Assembly: GCA_019634575.1 (NCBI GenBank)
Contig: JAHCAY010000004.1
Coordinates: forward strand, 40,001-104,000
Length of the DNA stretch: 64,000 nt
From: Candidatus Didemnitutus sp.
GTDB taxonomy: Bacteria; Verrucomicrobiota; Verrucomicrobiia; Opitutales; Opitutaceae
Reading direction: 5' to 3'
Made by a program: the position numbers and the translations under genes
Notes under the pieces: model-generated
Databases searched by the model: none
What the model was told of the DNA's origin: nothing
The model's input: only the letters and a program-made list of their open reading frames with translations
Shown here: piece after piece, positions 1 through 9,496 of the stretch
How the letters are laid out: every line of letters begins with the position of its first letter
How positions within the stretch are numbered: position 1 is the first letter of the stretch

Positions 1-1525
<1,525 letters not shown>

Positions 1526-1619
1526 ATGTAGACCCAGTTTCTAGGCGTTTATTTCACCTCCTTACAGAATATTTCTTCTGAACTTTATCGATTACTCCGG
1601 CTCTGCCGTGAGTTTCCCT

Positions 1620-1736
1620 TCCTGGTGACCAGATGCCGGGGGTTCCACCCGTTCCCATCCCGAACACGGCCGTTAAGCCCCGAGCAGCCAATGGTAGTAG
1701 GACGTTAGGTCCCGCGAGAGTAGGTCGTTGCCAGGT
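1620..1736 (+). rRNA. rrf: 5S ribosomal RNA
   Basis: About 117 nt, located about 95 bp after the 23S gene. The terminal helix pairs CCTGG at 1621-1625 with CCAGG at 1731-1735. The conserved 5S core CCCATCCCGAACACGG lies at 1655-1670. The usual 23S-5S order is kept, with no tRNA between them. Confidence 0.95.
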
Positions 1737-1740
1737 TTAT

Positions 1741-1780
1741 GGCCCGAGCGCTGAAAACAGCGCTCGGGCCTTTTCTTTTC
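1741..1780 (+). terminator. Terminator of the rRNA operon
   Basis: A perfect 13-bp stem (GGCCCGAGCGCTG pairing with CAGCGCTCGGGCC) closes an AAAA loop and is followed by TTTTCTTTT. It sits 5 bp after the 5S gene. Confidence 0.95.
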
Positions 1781-1959
1781 CAAGACTTCTCAATACCGCT
1801 ACACGTGATCCCACTCGGGTGCCAAGCGGTGACCGACCTCAAGTTTTCGAACCACCCGGAGAGTCAGTCGGGGAGTTTGTTATGGGTTGTGACTGACCTG
1901 CCCCCTGAAACTGGAGTGGCGTGAGCGAGAAAGTCGGGTGAATATGGACCTCACCCGAC

Positions 1960-2223
1960 ATGAGGAAGCACCATACCGAGGAGCAGATCCTCGGGATTTT
2001 GAAGGAAGCCGCGACGGGCAGGCCGTTGCCCGATCTTTTGCGCCAGCACGCGATCTCCAGCGGCACGTTCTATCGGTGGAAGAGCCGCTACGGCGGCCTG
2101 GATCCGAGTCAGTTGCACCGCTTGAAGCAATTGGAACGGGAAAACACGGAGCTGAAGAAGATCGTGGCAGATCTGACCTTGGACATGCGGATGCTCAAGG
2201 ACGTGAACTCAAAAAACTGGTAG
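1960..2223 (+). CDS. IS3-family transposase OrfA
   Basis: An 87-residue helix-turn-helix protein that recognises the IS ends. The N-terminal half carries the IS3 OrfA signature (EEQILGILKEA near residue 7, ISSGTFYRWKSRYGG near 32-46), followed by a leucine-zipper-like helix with repeated Leu and Glu (LERENTELKK). The heptamer A AAA AAC at 2211-2217, just before its stop, is a canonical -1 slippery site that would fuse OrfA to OrfB, as is usual in this family. OrfA is intact, but its partner OrfB is broken, so the element is probably not autonomous. Confidence 0.9.
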   Translation: MRKHHTEEQILGILKEAATGRPLPDLLRQHAISSGTFYRWKSRYGGLDPSQLHRLKQLERENTELKKIVADLTLDMRMLKDVNSKNW

Positions 2224-3022
2224 AGCCCGCCGCTTGTCGCGCCGCCGTGGATTACCTGCAGGAAAGTTATCCGGTGAGCGGCACCAGAGCGTGTGGGCTA
2301 CTGCACTTGGCCGTGAGCAGCTACTACTACCAGTCACACGGCCGACGTGATGAAGAGCCAGTGCGAACCGCCCTGCGGCGTCATGCGGCGGTGCGCCGAC
2401 GCTGGGGCTACCGATGGATGCTGGTGTTGCTGCGCCGGGAAGGCATCGGCCGATAACCATAACGGGTGTATCGGCTCTACCGCGCAGAAGGGCTGCAGGT
2501 GCGGCAGCGCCGCCGGCGCAAGCAGCGGCTGGTCCGTGGCGTCGAAGCGGTCGGCGTGCCACAACGACCGAACGAACGCTGGAGCCTGGACTTCGTCCAT
2601 GACCGGCTGGCTGGCGGCCGCTCGTTGCGTCTGCTCACCGTGCATGATGATTACACCCGCGAGTGCCTGTGGATCGAGCTCGATACCTCCTTGTCCGGGC
2701 GCGGGTGACACGCGTGCTTGATTACCTGACCGAGCTGCGCGGCCAGCCCAGCAGCTTCCTCACCGACAACGGGCCGGAGTTTGCCGGCCTGGCGCTCGAG
2801 CGCTGGGCACATGACCGGCAAGTGCACCATCGCTTCATCACGCCGGGAAAGCCGCCCCAGAATGGCTACATCGAAAGCTTCAACGGCAAGCTCCGCGACG
2901 AATGCCTCAACGAAACCGAGTTCCTTTCGTTCAGCCATGCGCGTGATCTGCTCGAAGCGTTCCGCGAAGACTACAACCACCAACGACCACACAGCGCGCT
3001 CGCGGATCTGACCCCGGCCTAG
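2211..3022 (+). pseudogene. IS3-family transposase OrfB, inactivated
   Basis: This is the catalytic DDE integrase half, entered by -1 frameshifting from orfA. Reading continues from KKLVEPAACRAAV until two in-frame TAA stops at 2454-2456 and 2460-2462. It resumes in the same frame (VYRLYRAEGLQVR) and is broken again by a one-base deletion near 2702, after the DTSLSG segment. The rest (RVTRVLDYL to the stop at 3022) is in another frame. The catalytic parts are all recognisable: SLDFVHD, FLTDNGPEF and NGYIESFNGKLRDE. At least three independent lesions make it a pseudogene. Confidence 0.9.
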
Positions 3023-3162
3023 TTTGCCGCGAAAATCGCGCGAGCCCCATGGGGGCTCCTGTAGACCTGACCAACTCTCCACTTGCAGTCGAAACCCTCG
3101 TCAGTAAACCAACCTCAACCACTCCGGCTTTCTCGTTTTAGCACTCCAGCTTCGGGGGCAGG

Positions 3163-4104
3163 TCAGTCTCTAACGGCAACCACCTCGCGCATGCCCGACG
3201 GGAATCCCATCACGTGGCGCTCGCTCTCCGCGGCTCCTAAAATTGCCCGAATTCTACCGAGCTCCGCGCGGACTGCCTCCACCAATTGCTTCGCGCGGCT
3301 CGTGTTGATTGCCACCTTGCGTAGTAATCGCTCATCCGGTGGCCGCGCTCCGTCACCCTCGATCGCTACGGTGCGAATCCATTTCGCGAGATTGAGGAGC
3401 GATGCCAGTTGTCCGTGTGCGGCGGTTGCGGCAGGCAGATATTGCCAGCGGACCGGCTCCGACATCACGGCCGGAAAATCCCACAGCCTCAGCAACGCCG
3501 CTCCCGCTTCCCCGTTGTGAAAGCCCAGAAGTCGCCGCTCCTCTTCGCATGTCTCCAGCGGCAATGCTCCGCGGGTGAAACGCAGCTGAGGCATCGAGCG
3601 CTCCAGCCATTCGTTCACGGCAACCATGCCGACTTGGTGCAGGAGTCCGATGGTGTAGGCTATATCTCGGTCGATATTCAGCCCCGCGGCGATCATTTCT
3701 GCGGCGATGGCGCAAGCGATGGCATTCTCCCACAACCCGTCGGCCTCCACCTGATAGACGACAAGCGGGCGCACCAAGACTTCGGATGCGACGGCATTCG
3801 ACACCAGTTGGTAGATCTGCTCGTAGCCGACGCGGTGCACGGCTTCGTCCACCGTGTAGCAGCGCAAGCCTTGGTTGTAGTAGGCGGAATTTCCGATCTG
3901 TAGCACGCGCGCCGCGATTCCGGGGTCGAGTCGCACAAGATCCACGACTTCGTGCAAGGATGAGTTACTATCGCTCAGCAAGCGCTTCAGCTTGGGCAGC
4001 ACGCGCGGTGCCGAGGGGAGATGTGTCAACTGTCGGACGATGTCCTCTGGAGTCGTCCGAGCAGACACTGAAGTGGGGCTGAGCGCGCTCACGCTCTTTC
4101 CCAT
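3163..4104 (-). CDS. HDOD domain signalling protein, 3' end altered by IS
   Basis: About 313 residues. HDOD proteins are degenerate HD-domain proteins, usually without hydrolase activity, found in signalling and flagellar loci. The core runs from residue 20 to 220: an N-terminal helical part (LPSAPRVLPKLKRLLSD), LVRLDPGIAARVLQIGNSAYY, and the HD-like region DIAYTIGLLHQVGMVAVNEW, in which the metal-binding HD pair is not conserved. The TGA stop (3163-3165) and last Asp codon lie inside the inverted repeat of the adjacent IS, so the original C-terminus was probably replaced. I chose the ATG at 4104; an in-frame TTG lies two codons upstream. It is last in a minus-strand gene run. Confidence 0.8.
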   Translation of the reverse strand: MGKSVSALSPTSVSARTTPEDIVRQLTHLPSAPRVLPKLKRLLSDSNSSLHEVVDLVRLDPGIAARVLQIGNSAYYNQGLRCYTVDEAVHRVGYEQIYQLVSNAVASEVLVRPLVVYQVEADGLWENAIACAIAAEMIAAGLNIDRDIAYTIGLLHQVGMVAVNEWLERSMPQLRFTRGALPLETCEEERRLLGFHNGEAGAALLRLWDFPAVMSEPVRWQYLPAATAAHGQLASLLNLAKWIRTVAIEGDGARPPDERLLRKVAINTSRAKQLVEAVRAELGRIRAILGAAESERHVMGFPSGMREVVAVRD

Positions 4105-4127
4105 CGGCAAAAATCGGTGAAACTTGC
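4101..4127 (-). promoter_or_regulatory. Weak sigma-28-like promoter candidate before the HDOD gene
   Basis: Minus strand: GCAAGTTT (4120-4127), 11 nt, GCCGATGG (4101-4108), compared with TAAAGTTT-N11-GCCGATAA. The -10 overlaps the annotated ATG, so if it is used, translation must start downstream (for example a GTG near 4068). It is reported because stronger versions precede other genes here. Confidence 0.3.
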
Positions 4128-4147
4128 GCCGTTAAGAAGAAAATCCC

Positions 4148-4522
4148 CTACGAGTGCCGTTGGTAAATCTTCTGCAGCATTCCGGCGGGCAGGGTGGTGG
4201 GCGCCGGCGGGCGCGTCCCAGAAAGACTGAATCGCAACAACAGTTGCTCGTTCTCCTTCTCGAGCTGCAACACCTGAAGGATTCGCGCTCGCGTCTTCTC
4301 CAGCGCCTGGCGTTGCGCGGGATGATTGCTGCCTTCGAGGGTGGCCGCTCGCAGTGCGGCTAACGTCTCGTCGAGGCGGGCCAGGAGAGCGCGCTTGCGC
4401 TCGAGCAACGGTGCATCTGGCGGGCGCTGATTCTGCTGCAAAAACCGATTTTCTTCGAGCGCGAGGGCGTGGATTTCCTCACAGAGTTGCAGGTGCTGCT
4501 GTAGCGCTTCCAGGGGCGTCAT
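4148..4522 (-). CDS. Small helical protein, FlgN/FliT-like in character
   Basis: 124 residues, nearly all predicted alpha-helix, rich in Leu, Glu, Gln and Arg with heptad-like spacing (LQLCEEIHALALEENRFLQQ, then EKTRARILQVLQLEKENEQL). It has no signal peptide or membrane segment. Size and composition resemble flagellar export chaperones of the FlgN/FliT type, which bind hook-associated proteins or FliD, but no diagnostic motif is visible. The start overlaps the 3' end of the upstream TPR gene by 44 bp, which suggests translational coupling. It could equally be an unrelated coiled-coil protein. Confidence 0.65.
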   Translation of the reverse strand: MTPLEALQQHLQLCEEIHALALEENRFLQQNQRPPDAPLLERKRALLARLDETLAALRAATLEGSNHPAQRQALEKTRARILQVLQLEKENEQLLLRFSLSGTRPPAPTTLPAGMLQKIYQRHS

Positions 4523-5777
4523 GACTCGTCGCGGTTGGTGGTGGCGTTTGGCCGGTGGTCGTCGAAAACGCGGAATTGAGCTTTCGATCGGCTTGGTCCT
4601 GCCAGGTCATGTTGTTTATGCGCCACGCGGCCATTTTGGCGAGTTCGTTCAGCTCTGCGGAAGTATTGCCGGCCTTTGCGACCGTCGAGACGATGTTCTG
4701 GTAGGTTTCGCGCGCTCGATCGATGGCGCGCAATTGTTCCTGACAAAGCGCGACTTGGTAGAGCACCGGCAGCTGCCAGCTCGGCTCGTTCGAGAGGGCG
4801 GACAAACCTTGGTAGATGGCGAGCGCGTGTGGGGTGTCTCCGGCGTGAAAGAATTCGTTGGCGAGTTGGTTGCCAGTGCGGCGCTGCCAGTAGGCCCAGC
4901 GTTTCGGCTCGGCTTCGGATTGCGTTTTCTCGCCGCGCAAAAGGGCAAACGTTTCGGCGAGGGCCTCGTCGTTGCGGCCGATCTTTCTCAATGTCGTGGC
5001 GAGCAGGAATCTCGCTTCCGGAACGTTTTCGTCATGCGGCCACTGTTCGAGGTAGGTTCGCAACGTGGCGATCGCCGCGTCGGTCTCTCCCGCGAGTTGC
5101 AGTGCGTAGGCGGATTTGAAGTGCGCCCGGGCGCGGTCGGCCGGTGCCAGATCGAGCAGGCGGAGGCGGGAGAAAAATTTCCCCGCGTCCACGAAGTTGC
5201 CGGATTCGAAATGCGTCTCGGCGATCTCGAACTGCGCGGTCTTGGCGAGCAGCTGGTAGTGGTCGAACGCGTCGGCCGGCAGCTTCAACGTCGAGTTCAA
5301 CACGCTGTAGAAGCGTGCGATCGCGAGCTTGTAGGCTCCCATGGCGCGCAGCGTCCGGCCCAGATCGAGCAAGACATCGGGCACGCGGCCGTCTTCGGGA
5401 AATTCCTTCAGATACTTTTCGTAGATCGCGGCGGCTTTCGTATAGGTGCCTTGCTTCCGATAGCAGCGGGCCATGCCGATCAGCGCTTCCTGTTGTTCCG
5501 GTTTCTTGAATGTGCCGGAAAACAGGATCTGCCGGTAAGCGATTTCGGCGGCGGCGTAGTCGCCGCGCTCGGTCAGGCTCGCGCCGAGTTTCAGCAGTCC
5601 GCGCGCTTCGGCGGAGAGTGCGGGGGCACTGGTCTCGTGTTCCTCCGCAGTCCCGGCGGGCGGCTTCTCGCTGGCGGCAGCGTTCTCCGAACCGCGTGCG
5701 GTGAGGAGAATGACAGCGGCGAGAAAAAGCACCGTGAGAATACGGGCGCCGGGAAGGATATGAAGCGGGCGGATCAT
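4479..5777 (-). CDS. Secreted or membrane-anchored tetratricopeptide repeat protein
   Basis: 432 residues. An N-terminal hydrophobic segment (residues 13-27, ILTVLFLAAVILLTA) looks like a signal peptide or anchor. From about residue 58 there are successive TPR-like helix pairs: GDYAAAEIAYRQIL, GTYTKAAAIYEKYLKEFPED, GAYKLAIARFYSVL, GETDAAIATLRTYLEQWPHD, GRNDEALAETFALL, GDTPHALAIYQGL and AIDRARETYQNIV. The tail is rich in Thr, Pro and Ala. The layout resembles periplasmic TPR scaffolds such as YbgF/CpoB, but no specific function can be assigned. Its ATG overlaps the stop of the upstream gene by 4 bp (5774-5777), which indicates an operon. Confidence 0.8.
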   Translation of the reverse strand: MIRPLHILPGARILTVLFLAAVILLTARGSENAAASEKPPAGTAEEHETSAPALSAEARGLLKLGASLTERGDYAAAEIAYRQILFSGTFKKPEQQEALIGMARCYRKQGTYTKAAAIYEKYLKEFPEDGRVPDVLLDLGRTLRAMGAYKLAIARFYSVLNSTLKLPADAFDHYQLLAKTAQFEIAETHFESGNFVDAGKFFSRLRLLDLAPADRARAHFKSAYALQLAGETDAAIATLRTYLEQWPHDENVPEARFLLATTLRKIGRNDEALAETFALLRGEKTQSEAEPKRWAYWQRRTGNQLANEFFHAGDTPHALAIYQGLSALSNEPSWQLPVLYQVALCQEQLRAIDRARETYQNIVSTVAKAGNTSAELNELAKMAAWRINNMTWQDQADRKLNSAFSTTTGQTPPPTATSHDAPGSATAAPATL

Positions 5778-6322
5778 TGCTGCCGATACGTGGCGGAACT
5801 CGCGGGGAGCGGCGCGGCGGTCGGTGCGGAGGGCACCGGAGCGACGACCGTGACGTCTCCGTTCGCCGGCGTGTTGCCGGGGAATTGGAAGAAGGGCAGG
5901 AAGTCTTCGGCGCGCACTTTGGGGCGGGTGTCGTCAGGCAGGATCGCGGCGGGTGTCTTGGCCGGCGCGGTGCGTGACGCTGGATCGGGTGTGCCGATTT
6001 CCACCGGTGTGCTGGCCGCGGGTGCCGTCACCGTGACGTCCTGTTTGACGACTTCGGGCGTCGGCGCGACGTGCTCCTCGGCTGGTTGCGGGGGCGGTCC
6101 CGCGGGTGGCCGGACCGAGAGGTCCGGGGGCGGGATCGCTTCGCCAAACCGGAGGGCAGGGGATCCGATGGCCGACAAATAGGGTCGGCTCATCGCATCG
6201 GATGAAAGTTCGGGGGCGACAGACGGTGCGGAGGTCGCCACGACCGGCAAAAGCGTGAGCACCAGGCGGACTCCCGCCCAATGCACGCTCGCCGCTCGAG
6301 GCGGGTATGCGCTTTGATTCAT
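5774..6322 (-). CDS. Proline/alanine-rich secreted protein of unknown function
   Basis: About 182 residues from the ATG at 6322. The N-terminus (residues 16-30, VHWAGVRLVLTLLPVVATS) could be a signal peptide or a single anchor. The rest is low complexity, rich in Pro, Ala and Val (PPPDLSVRPPAGPPPQPAEE), with one compact conserved-looking stretch near the C-terminus (KVRAEDFLPFFQFPG). I recognise no domain. A longer reading from a TTG at 6454 would touch the upstream kinase stop but adds a basic, unlikely N-terminus. The gene sits between a hybrid kinase and a TPR protein, and its stop overlaps the TPR gene start, so it is probably co-transcribed. Confidence 0.55.
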   Translation of the reverse strand: MNQSAYPPRAASVHWAGVRLVLTLLPVVATSAPSVAPELSSDAMSRPYLSAIGSPALRFGEAIPPPDLSVRPPAGPPPQPAEEHVAPTPEVVKQDVTVTAPAASTPVEIGTPDPASRTAPAKTPAAILPDDTRPKVRAEDFLPFFQFPGNTPANGDVTVVAPVPSAPTAAPLPASSATYRQQ

Positions 6323-6450
6323 TTGTTGTGCAACAACGGTCCATGGTGATGGATCGGTCTGATTCGCCGTATTCTTGCATCGGCTCCGGGGGTTGAATCT
6401 GTAGCGCTTTTGCATCGTCCGGAGCCGGTCAAATCTCCTGTGCCCCGCGG

Positions 6451-8367
6451 TCAATATCTCGGTTCTTTTCCGTCCAGGACGGCGCGCAGCGCGCGGCCGA
6501 GTTCTTCGAGGGTGTAGGGCTTCTTCACAAAGTGCCGCGCGCCCATGCGCTCGAATTCCGTGCGCGTCTCGGGCGTGAGATGTCCGGTGAGCACCAGAAC
6601 TTTCAGTTTGGGATTGGTGGCGCGGATCACGCGGTAGACTTCGAGGCCGTTGGCGCCCGGCATGTTCAAATCGAGGAGCACGGCGTCCAGTTTATCGCCG
6701 GTCGAGGCGATCACTTCGATCGCCTCCAAGCCGTCGCCGGCGCTGCGGACCGAGTATCCTTTGCGCGAGAGGGCGGCGTCGAGCAGGAGGCGCAGTGGCG
6801 CTTCGTCGTCGACCACGAGCAGGGATTCGCTGCCGCCGGGAAATTCGCTGGCCTTGGTGGCGACCGCCGGAGGCACGGCAGTGTCGGCGAGCGGCAGATA
6901 TACTTTGAACGTGCTGCCTTTGCCCAGCGCACTCTCGACTTCGATTGCGCCTTCGTGGCTGGCGACAATGCCGTAGACGACCGCGAGACCGAGTCCGGTC
7001 CCTTGGTTGACCGCTTTGGTGGTGAAGAACGGTTCGAAAATGCGCGCGCGCACCTCGGGTGTCATGCCCGTGCCGGTATCCGCGATAGCGAGGCACGCGC
7101 AGGCTCGCGCTCCGACGATCGCCGGTGGGACGGCCGCGCCTTCAACCCGGCTGGTGGTGACGGTGATCGATCCGCCCGACGGCATGGCGTCGCGCGCGTT
7201 CACGCAGAGATTCAGAATCACCTGCTGCAACTGGTTCTGGTCTGCGAGCAACGGCGGCAGGTTCTCTTCCAGTGCGAAACTGAAGGTGAGATTCCGGGGA
7301 AACGTCTCCGAAAGCAGCGCCACCAACTCGCGCGTGAGCTGGTTCAAATCGAGCGGCGCGAAACGCACTTCCGCCTTGCGCGAGAAAGTCAGGATCTGCC
7401 GCACCAATCCACTCGCGCGCTGCGAGGCCTTCTTGATTTCCCGGATGCATTTCTCGAGCAACGCCACATCGCCGGGGTTCAGCAAAGCGAACTCCGCATA
7501 GCCGTTCATCACGGCGATGATGTTGTTGAAGTCGTGGGCGATGCCGCCTGCGAGCGTGCCGAGGCTCTCCATCTTCTGCGCCTGGCGCAGCTGATCCTCT
7601 AGCGTCTTGCGGCCGGTGATGTCTTCGCGCAGGCACAGGAAATTCGTGACTTCACCGGTCGGACTGCGCAGGCAGCACACCTGCACCGATTCGAAAACCT
7701 TTCGGCCGTCCGGACCTTCGCGCGTCAACTCCCCGCGCCACTCCTGGCCGCGGCGCACGGTTTCCCAAAATTGTTGGTAGGAATTCTCGTCGGGGTGACC
7801 CTCGCGCAACACCTGCACGTCCTCGTCGAGCAGGCGCTCGAGCGTGTAGCCCGTCGCCTCCGTGAACTTGGCGTTCACGTATTGCACGTTGCCGTCGGCG
7901 TCGGTGATCGCGATCGCCACCGGCGACTGCTCGACGGCGCGGGACAGCTTGAAATATTGGTCCTCCGCCACGCGTTGGCGGGTGATGTCGTGTCCGACCG
8001 AGCGCACGCCGATCCAGACGTCGCCTTCGCCGATCGCCTTTTCCTCCCACGCGATCCAGCGCCAGCCCTGCGGGGTCAGCCAGCGGGATTCGCAGGAGGC
8101 GCGCCGCGGCTCTTGATTCAGCTCCGCGTCCGCTGCGGCCAGGGCCGGAGCGTCGTCCTGATGCAGCCAAGCCGCGACCGGTCGCCCGGTGAGATCGATT
8201 TGCGGACAGCCGAACTTGCGCGCAAAAGCGTGGTTGGCCGCCAAGATGCGGCCCTCCCAGTCACGACAATAGACGAGCGCGTCGCTCCCGGCCCAAGCGC
8301 CAAGCAAAGCCTCCGGCGGCGGGAACGCGCCTGCGCCCGCGATGGAATCGCTGATCACAACTGACAT
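6451..8367 (-). CDS. PAS-PAS hybrid sensor histidine kinase with C-terminal receiver
   Basis: 638 residues, apparently cytoplasmic since no membrane segment is seen. Domains in order: PAS near 20-130, PAS near 140-262 (AITDADGNVQYVNAKFTEATGY), HisKA near 266-330 with the phospho-accepting His about 278 (GTLAGGIAHDFNN), HATPase near 375-490 (NLCVNARDAM, DTGTGM, GTGLGLAVVYGI), and a REC domain near 510-630 with Asp about 565 (AVLLDLNMPG) and a KKPY lysine. It probably relays PAS-sensed redox or ligand signals by phosphotransfer; the partner is unknown. A good sigma-28-like promoter ends only 9 bp before the ATG, so the message may be nearly leaderless. Confidence 0.92.
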   Translation of the reverse strand: MSVVISDSIAGAGAFPPPEALLGAWAGSDALVYCRDWEGRILAANHAFARKFGCPQIDLTGRPVAAWLHQDDAPALAAADAELNQEPRRASCESRWLTPQGWRWIAWEEKAIGEGDVWIGVRSVGHDITRQRVAEDQYFKLSRAVEQSPVAIAITDADGNVQYVNAKFTEATGYTLERLLDEDVQVLREGHPDENSYQQFWETVRRGQEWRGELTREGPDGRKVFESVQVCCLRSPTGEVTNFLCLREDITGRKTLEDQLRQAQKMESLGTLAGGIAHDFNNIIAVMNGYAEFALLNPGDVALLEKCIREIKKASQRASGLVRQILTFSRKAEVRFAPLDLNQLTRELVALLSETFPRNLTFSFALEENLPPLLADQNQLQQVILNLCVNARDAMPSGGSITVTTSRVEGAAVPPAIVGARACACLAIADTGTGMTPEVRARIFEPFFTTKAVNQGTGLGLAVVYGIVASHEGAIEVESALGKGSTFKVYLPLADTAVPPAVATKASEFPGGSESLLVVDDEAPLRLLLDAALSRKGYSVRSAGDGLEAIEVIASTGDKLDAVLLDLNMPGANGLEVYRVIRATNPKLKVLVLTGHLTPETRTEFERMGARHFVKKPYTLEELGRALRAVLDGKEPRY

Positions 8368-8376
8368 GCAGTTGTG

Positions 8377-8403
8377 TCATCGGCCCACGTCGGGCGAACT
8401 TGA
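8377..8403 (-). promoter_or_regulatory. Sigma-28-like promoter of the PAS hybrid kinase
   Basis: Minus strand: TCAAGTTC (8396-8403), exactly 11 nt, GCCGATGA (8377-8384). The -35 is identical to that of the carbonic-anhydrase receptor and the -10 to those of cheA, cheW and fliD. Confidence 0.55.
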
Positions 8404-8417
8404 GGCCATCAGACCCC

Positions 8418-9344
8418 TCAGACCAGGCCGCTGAGCATCGCCGGCAGGCGCTGGAGTGCGTTCTCGATCGAGGCGCGGGCGAGCGTCGATTCCGGGCCGT
8501 CGGCGCCGTAAAGCACGTTCCAGCCTTCGAGTTGCAGCCAACTGTCGCGCTCCACGGGCTCGACTTTCTCGAACCCACCGGAAACGCCGGAATAGCGCAC
8601 GAGATGATCCGCCACTTGCACCGCGGCGGCGAACAGCCGGTGGCGCGGCGCCCGATCAGGCTCGCAATGATAGCGCACAGCCATCGCGATTTCCTCGCAG
8701 ACTTGGTGCTTCTGCAGGTAATGCGCGCCGATCTGCGCGTGGTCCCAGCCGATCAGCTGCCGCTCGAGGCGGCAGATGTCTTTCGGCGTCTTCGCCGGGG
8801 TGTTGGAAATCTGCACCAACTCATCCGGAAAGGCGTAGGCCATGACGACCTTGCCGATGTTGTGCAGCAACCCGACCAGGTAGTCCGTATCGTCGTCGAT
8901 CGACAGCGGCGTGGCGCGGAGGATTTCCCGCGTGAGGATCGCCGAGCCGATGCTGTGCGCCCAGAGATCCTTCCAAGGCAGGGGAGCGGACACGTTGCCT
9001 TGCAGGCGTTCGAGTTCCTCGATGACCGGCGTCGCGACGGACAGCTCGCGGATTTGACGCAAACCGAGGAAGAACACCGCCTCCTCGATGTTGTTCACGC
9101 GCGCGCCGAGACCGAAATAGACCGAGTTCACCATGCGCAACAGTCGGGCCGAGAGCGACGGGTCGCGGCGGATGATCTCCGCGATCTGCGACGTGAGACT
9201 CTGGTCCGATTTGACCAGCTCGCTCAGCGCTTCGTTGTTGGCCTGCAGCGACGCCAGCTTCGGGCACGCGTTGATGCGGCGCCGAATTTCTTGATCATCG
9301 AGCACGACAGGACCGGGAACAGACGGTGTGGACGGAGGCGACAT
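8418..9344 (-). CDS. HDOD domain signalling protein
   Basis: 308 residues. The HDOD core spans about 25-230: CPKLASLQANNEALSELV, IIRRDPSLSARLLRMVNSVYF, NIEEAVFFLGLRQIRELSVA, and DYLVGLLHNIGKVVMAYAFP, an HD-like helix (HN instead of the catalytic HD). HGWDH-type residues (IGWDHAQIGAHYL) follow. It is the second of three HDOD proteins here and is transcribed just upstream of a PAS hybrid kinase. A sigma-28-like promoter lies about 55 bp upstream, so a role linked to motility or chemotaxis signalling is likely, though its partner is unknown. Confidence 0.88.
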   Translation of the reverse strand: MSPPSTPSVPGPVVLDDQEIRRRINACPKLASLQANNEALSELVKSDQSLTSQIAEIIRRDPSLSARLLRMVNSVYFGLGARVNNIEEAVFFLGLRQIRELSVATPVIEELERLQGNVSAPLPWKDLWAHSIGSAILTREILRATPLSIDDDTDYLVGLLHNIGKVVMAYAFPDELVQISNTPAKTPKDICRLERQLIGWDHAQIGAHYLQKHQVCEEIAMAVRYHCEPDRAPRHRLFAAAVQVADHLVRYSGVSGGFEKVEPVERDSWLQLEGWNVLYGADGPESTLARASIENALQRLPAMLSGLV

Positions 9345-9399
9345 GGGTTGTTGTCACGAATGCGCGCTGGCGTGGACCGCCCGCGTTCACTCGCTCTGT

Positions 9400-9426
9400 T
9401 CATCGGCGGCTGGCACCGGCACTTGA
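9400..9426 (-). promoter_or_regulatory. Sigma-28-like promoter of the second HDOD gene
   Basis: Minus strand: TCAAGTGC (9419-9426), exactly 11 nt, GCCGATGA (9400-9407). Transcription would start near 9393, giving a leader of about 50 nt before the ATG at 9344. Confidence 0.55.
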
Positions 9427-9438
9427 ACCCGATTTCGC

Positions 9439-9465
9439 TCAATCTCCGCCTACCTGCGCCGATGT
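9439..9465 (+). promoter_or_regulatory. Weak sigma-28-like promoter candidate of the O-GlcNAc transferase-like gene
   Basis: Plus strand: TCAATCTC (9439-9446), 11 nt, GCCGATGT (9458-9465), about 31 bp before the ATG at 9497. It has the right spacing but a poor -35, and would be divergent from the HDOD promoter. Confidence 0.33.
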
Positions 9466-9496
9466 GCCCCTTGGCGAATCACCGACCCGGAGTCCG

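Larger units (their letters stand above)
1891..3168 (+). mobile_element. Decayed IS3-family insertion sequence (IS407-like group)
   Basis: About 1.28 kb bounded by imperfect inverted repeats. The left end 1891-1918 begins GACTGACCTGCCCCC; the right end 3142-3168, read on the minus strand, begins with the same 15 bases and continues with one indel and one substitution. It contains orfA and a broken orfB with a DDE core. I see no clear 4-bp target duplication (left flank TTGT, right flank TCTA), so the flanks may have rearranged or decayed. The right end overlaps the last codons of the HDOD gene on the minus strand. Confidence 0.9.

Noticed and set aside
1886..3172. Target-site duplication of the IS
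   Set aside because: The four bases on either side (TTGT and TCTA) do not match, so none is reported.
4521..6182. A 553-codon open frame on the plus strand opposite the TPR and Pro-rich genes
   Set aside because: Arg/Gly/Val-rich with no domain signal. It is the antisense shadow of minus-strand genes whose proteins show TPRs and overlapping starts.
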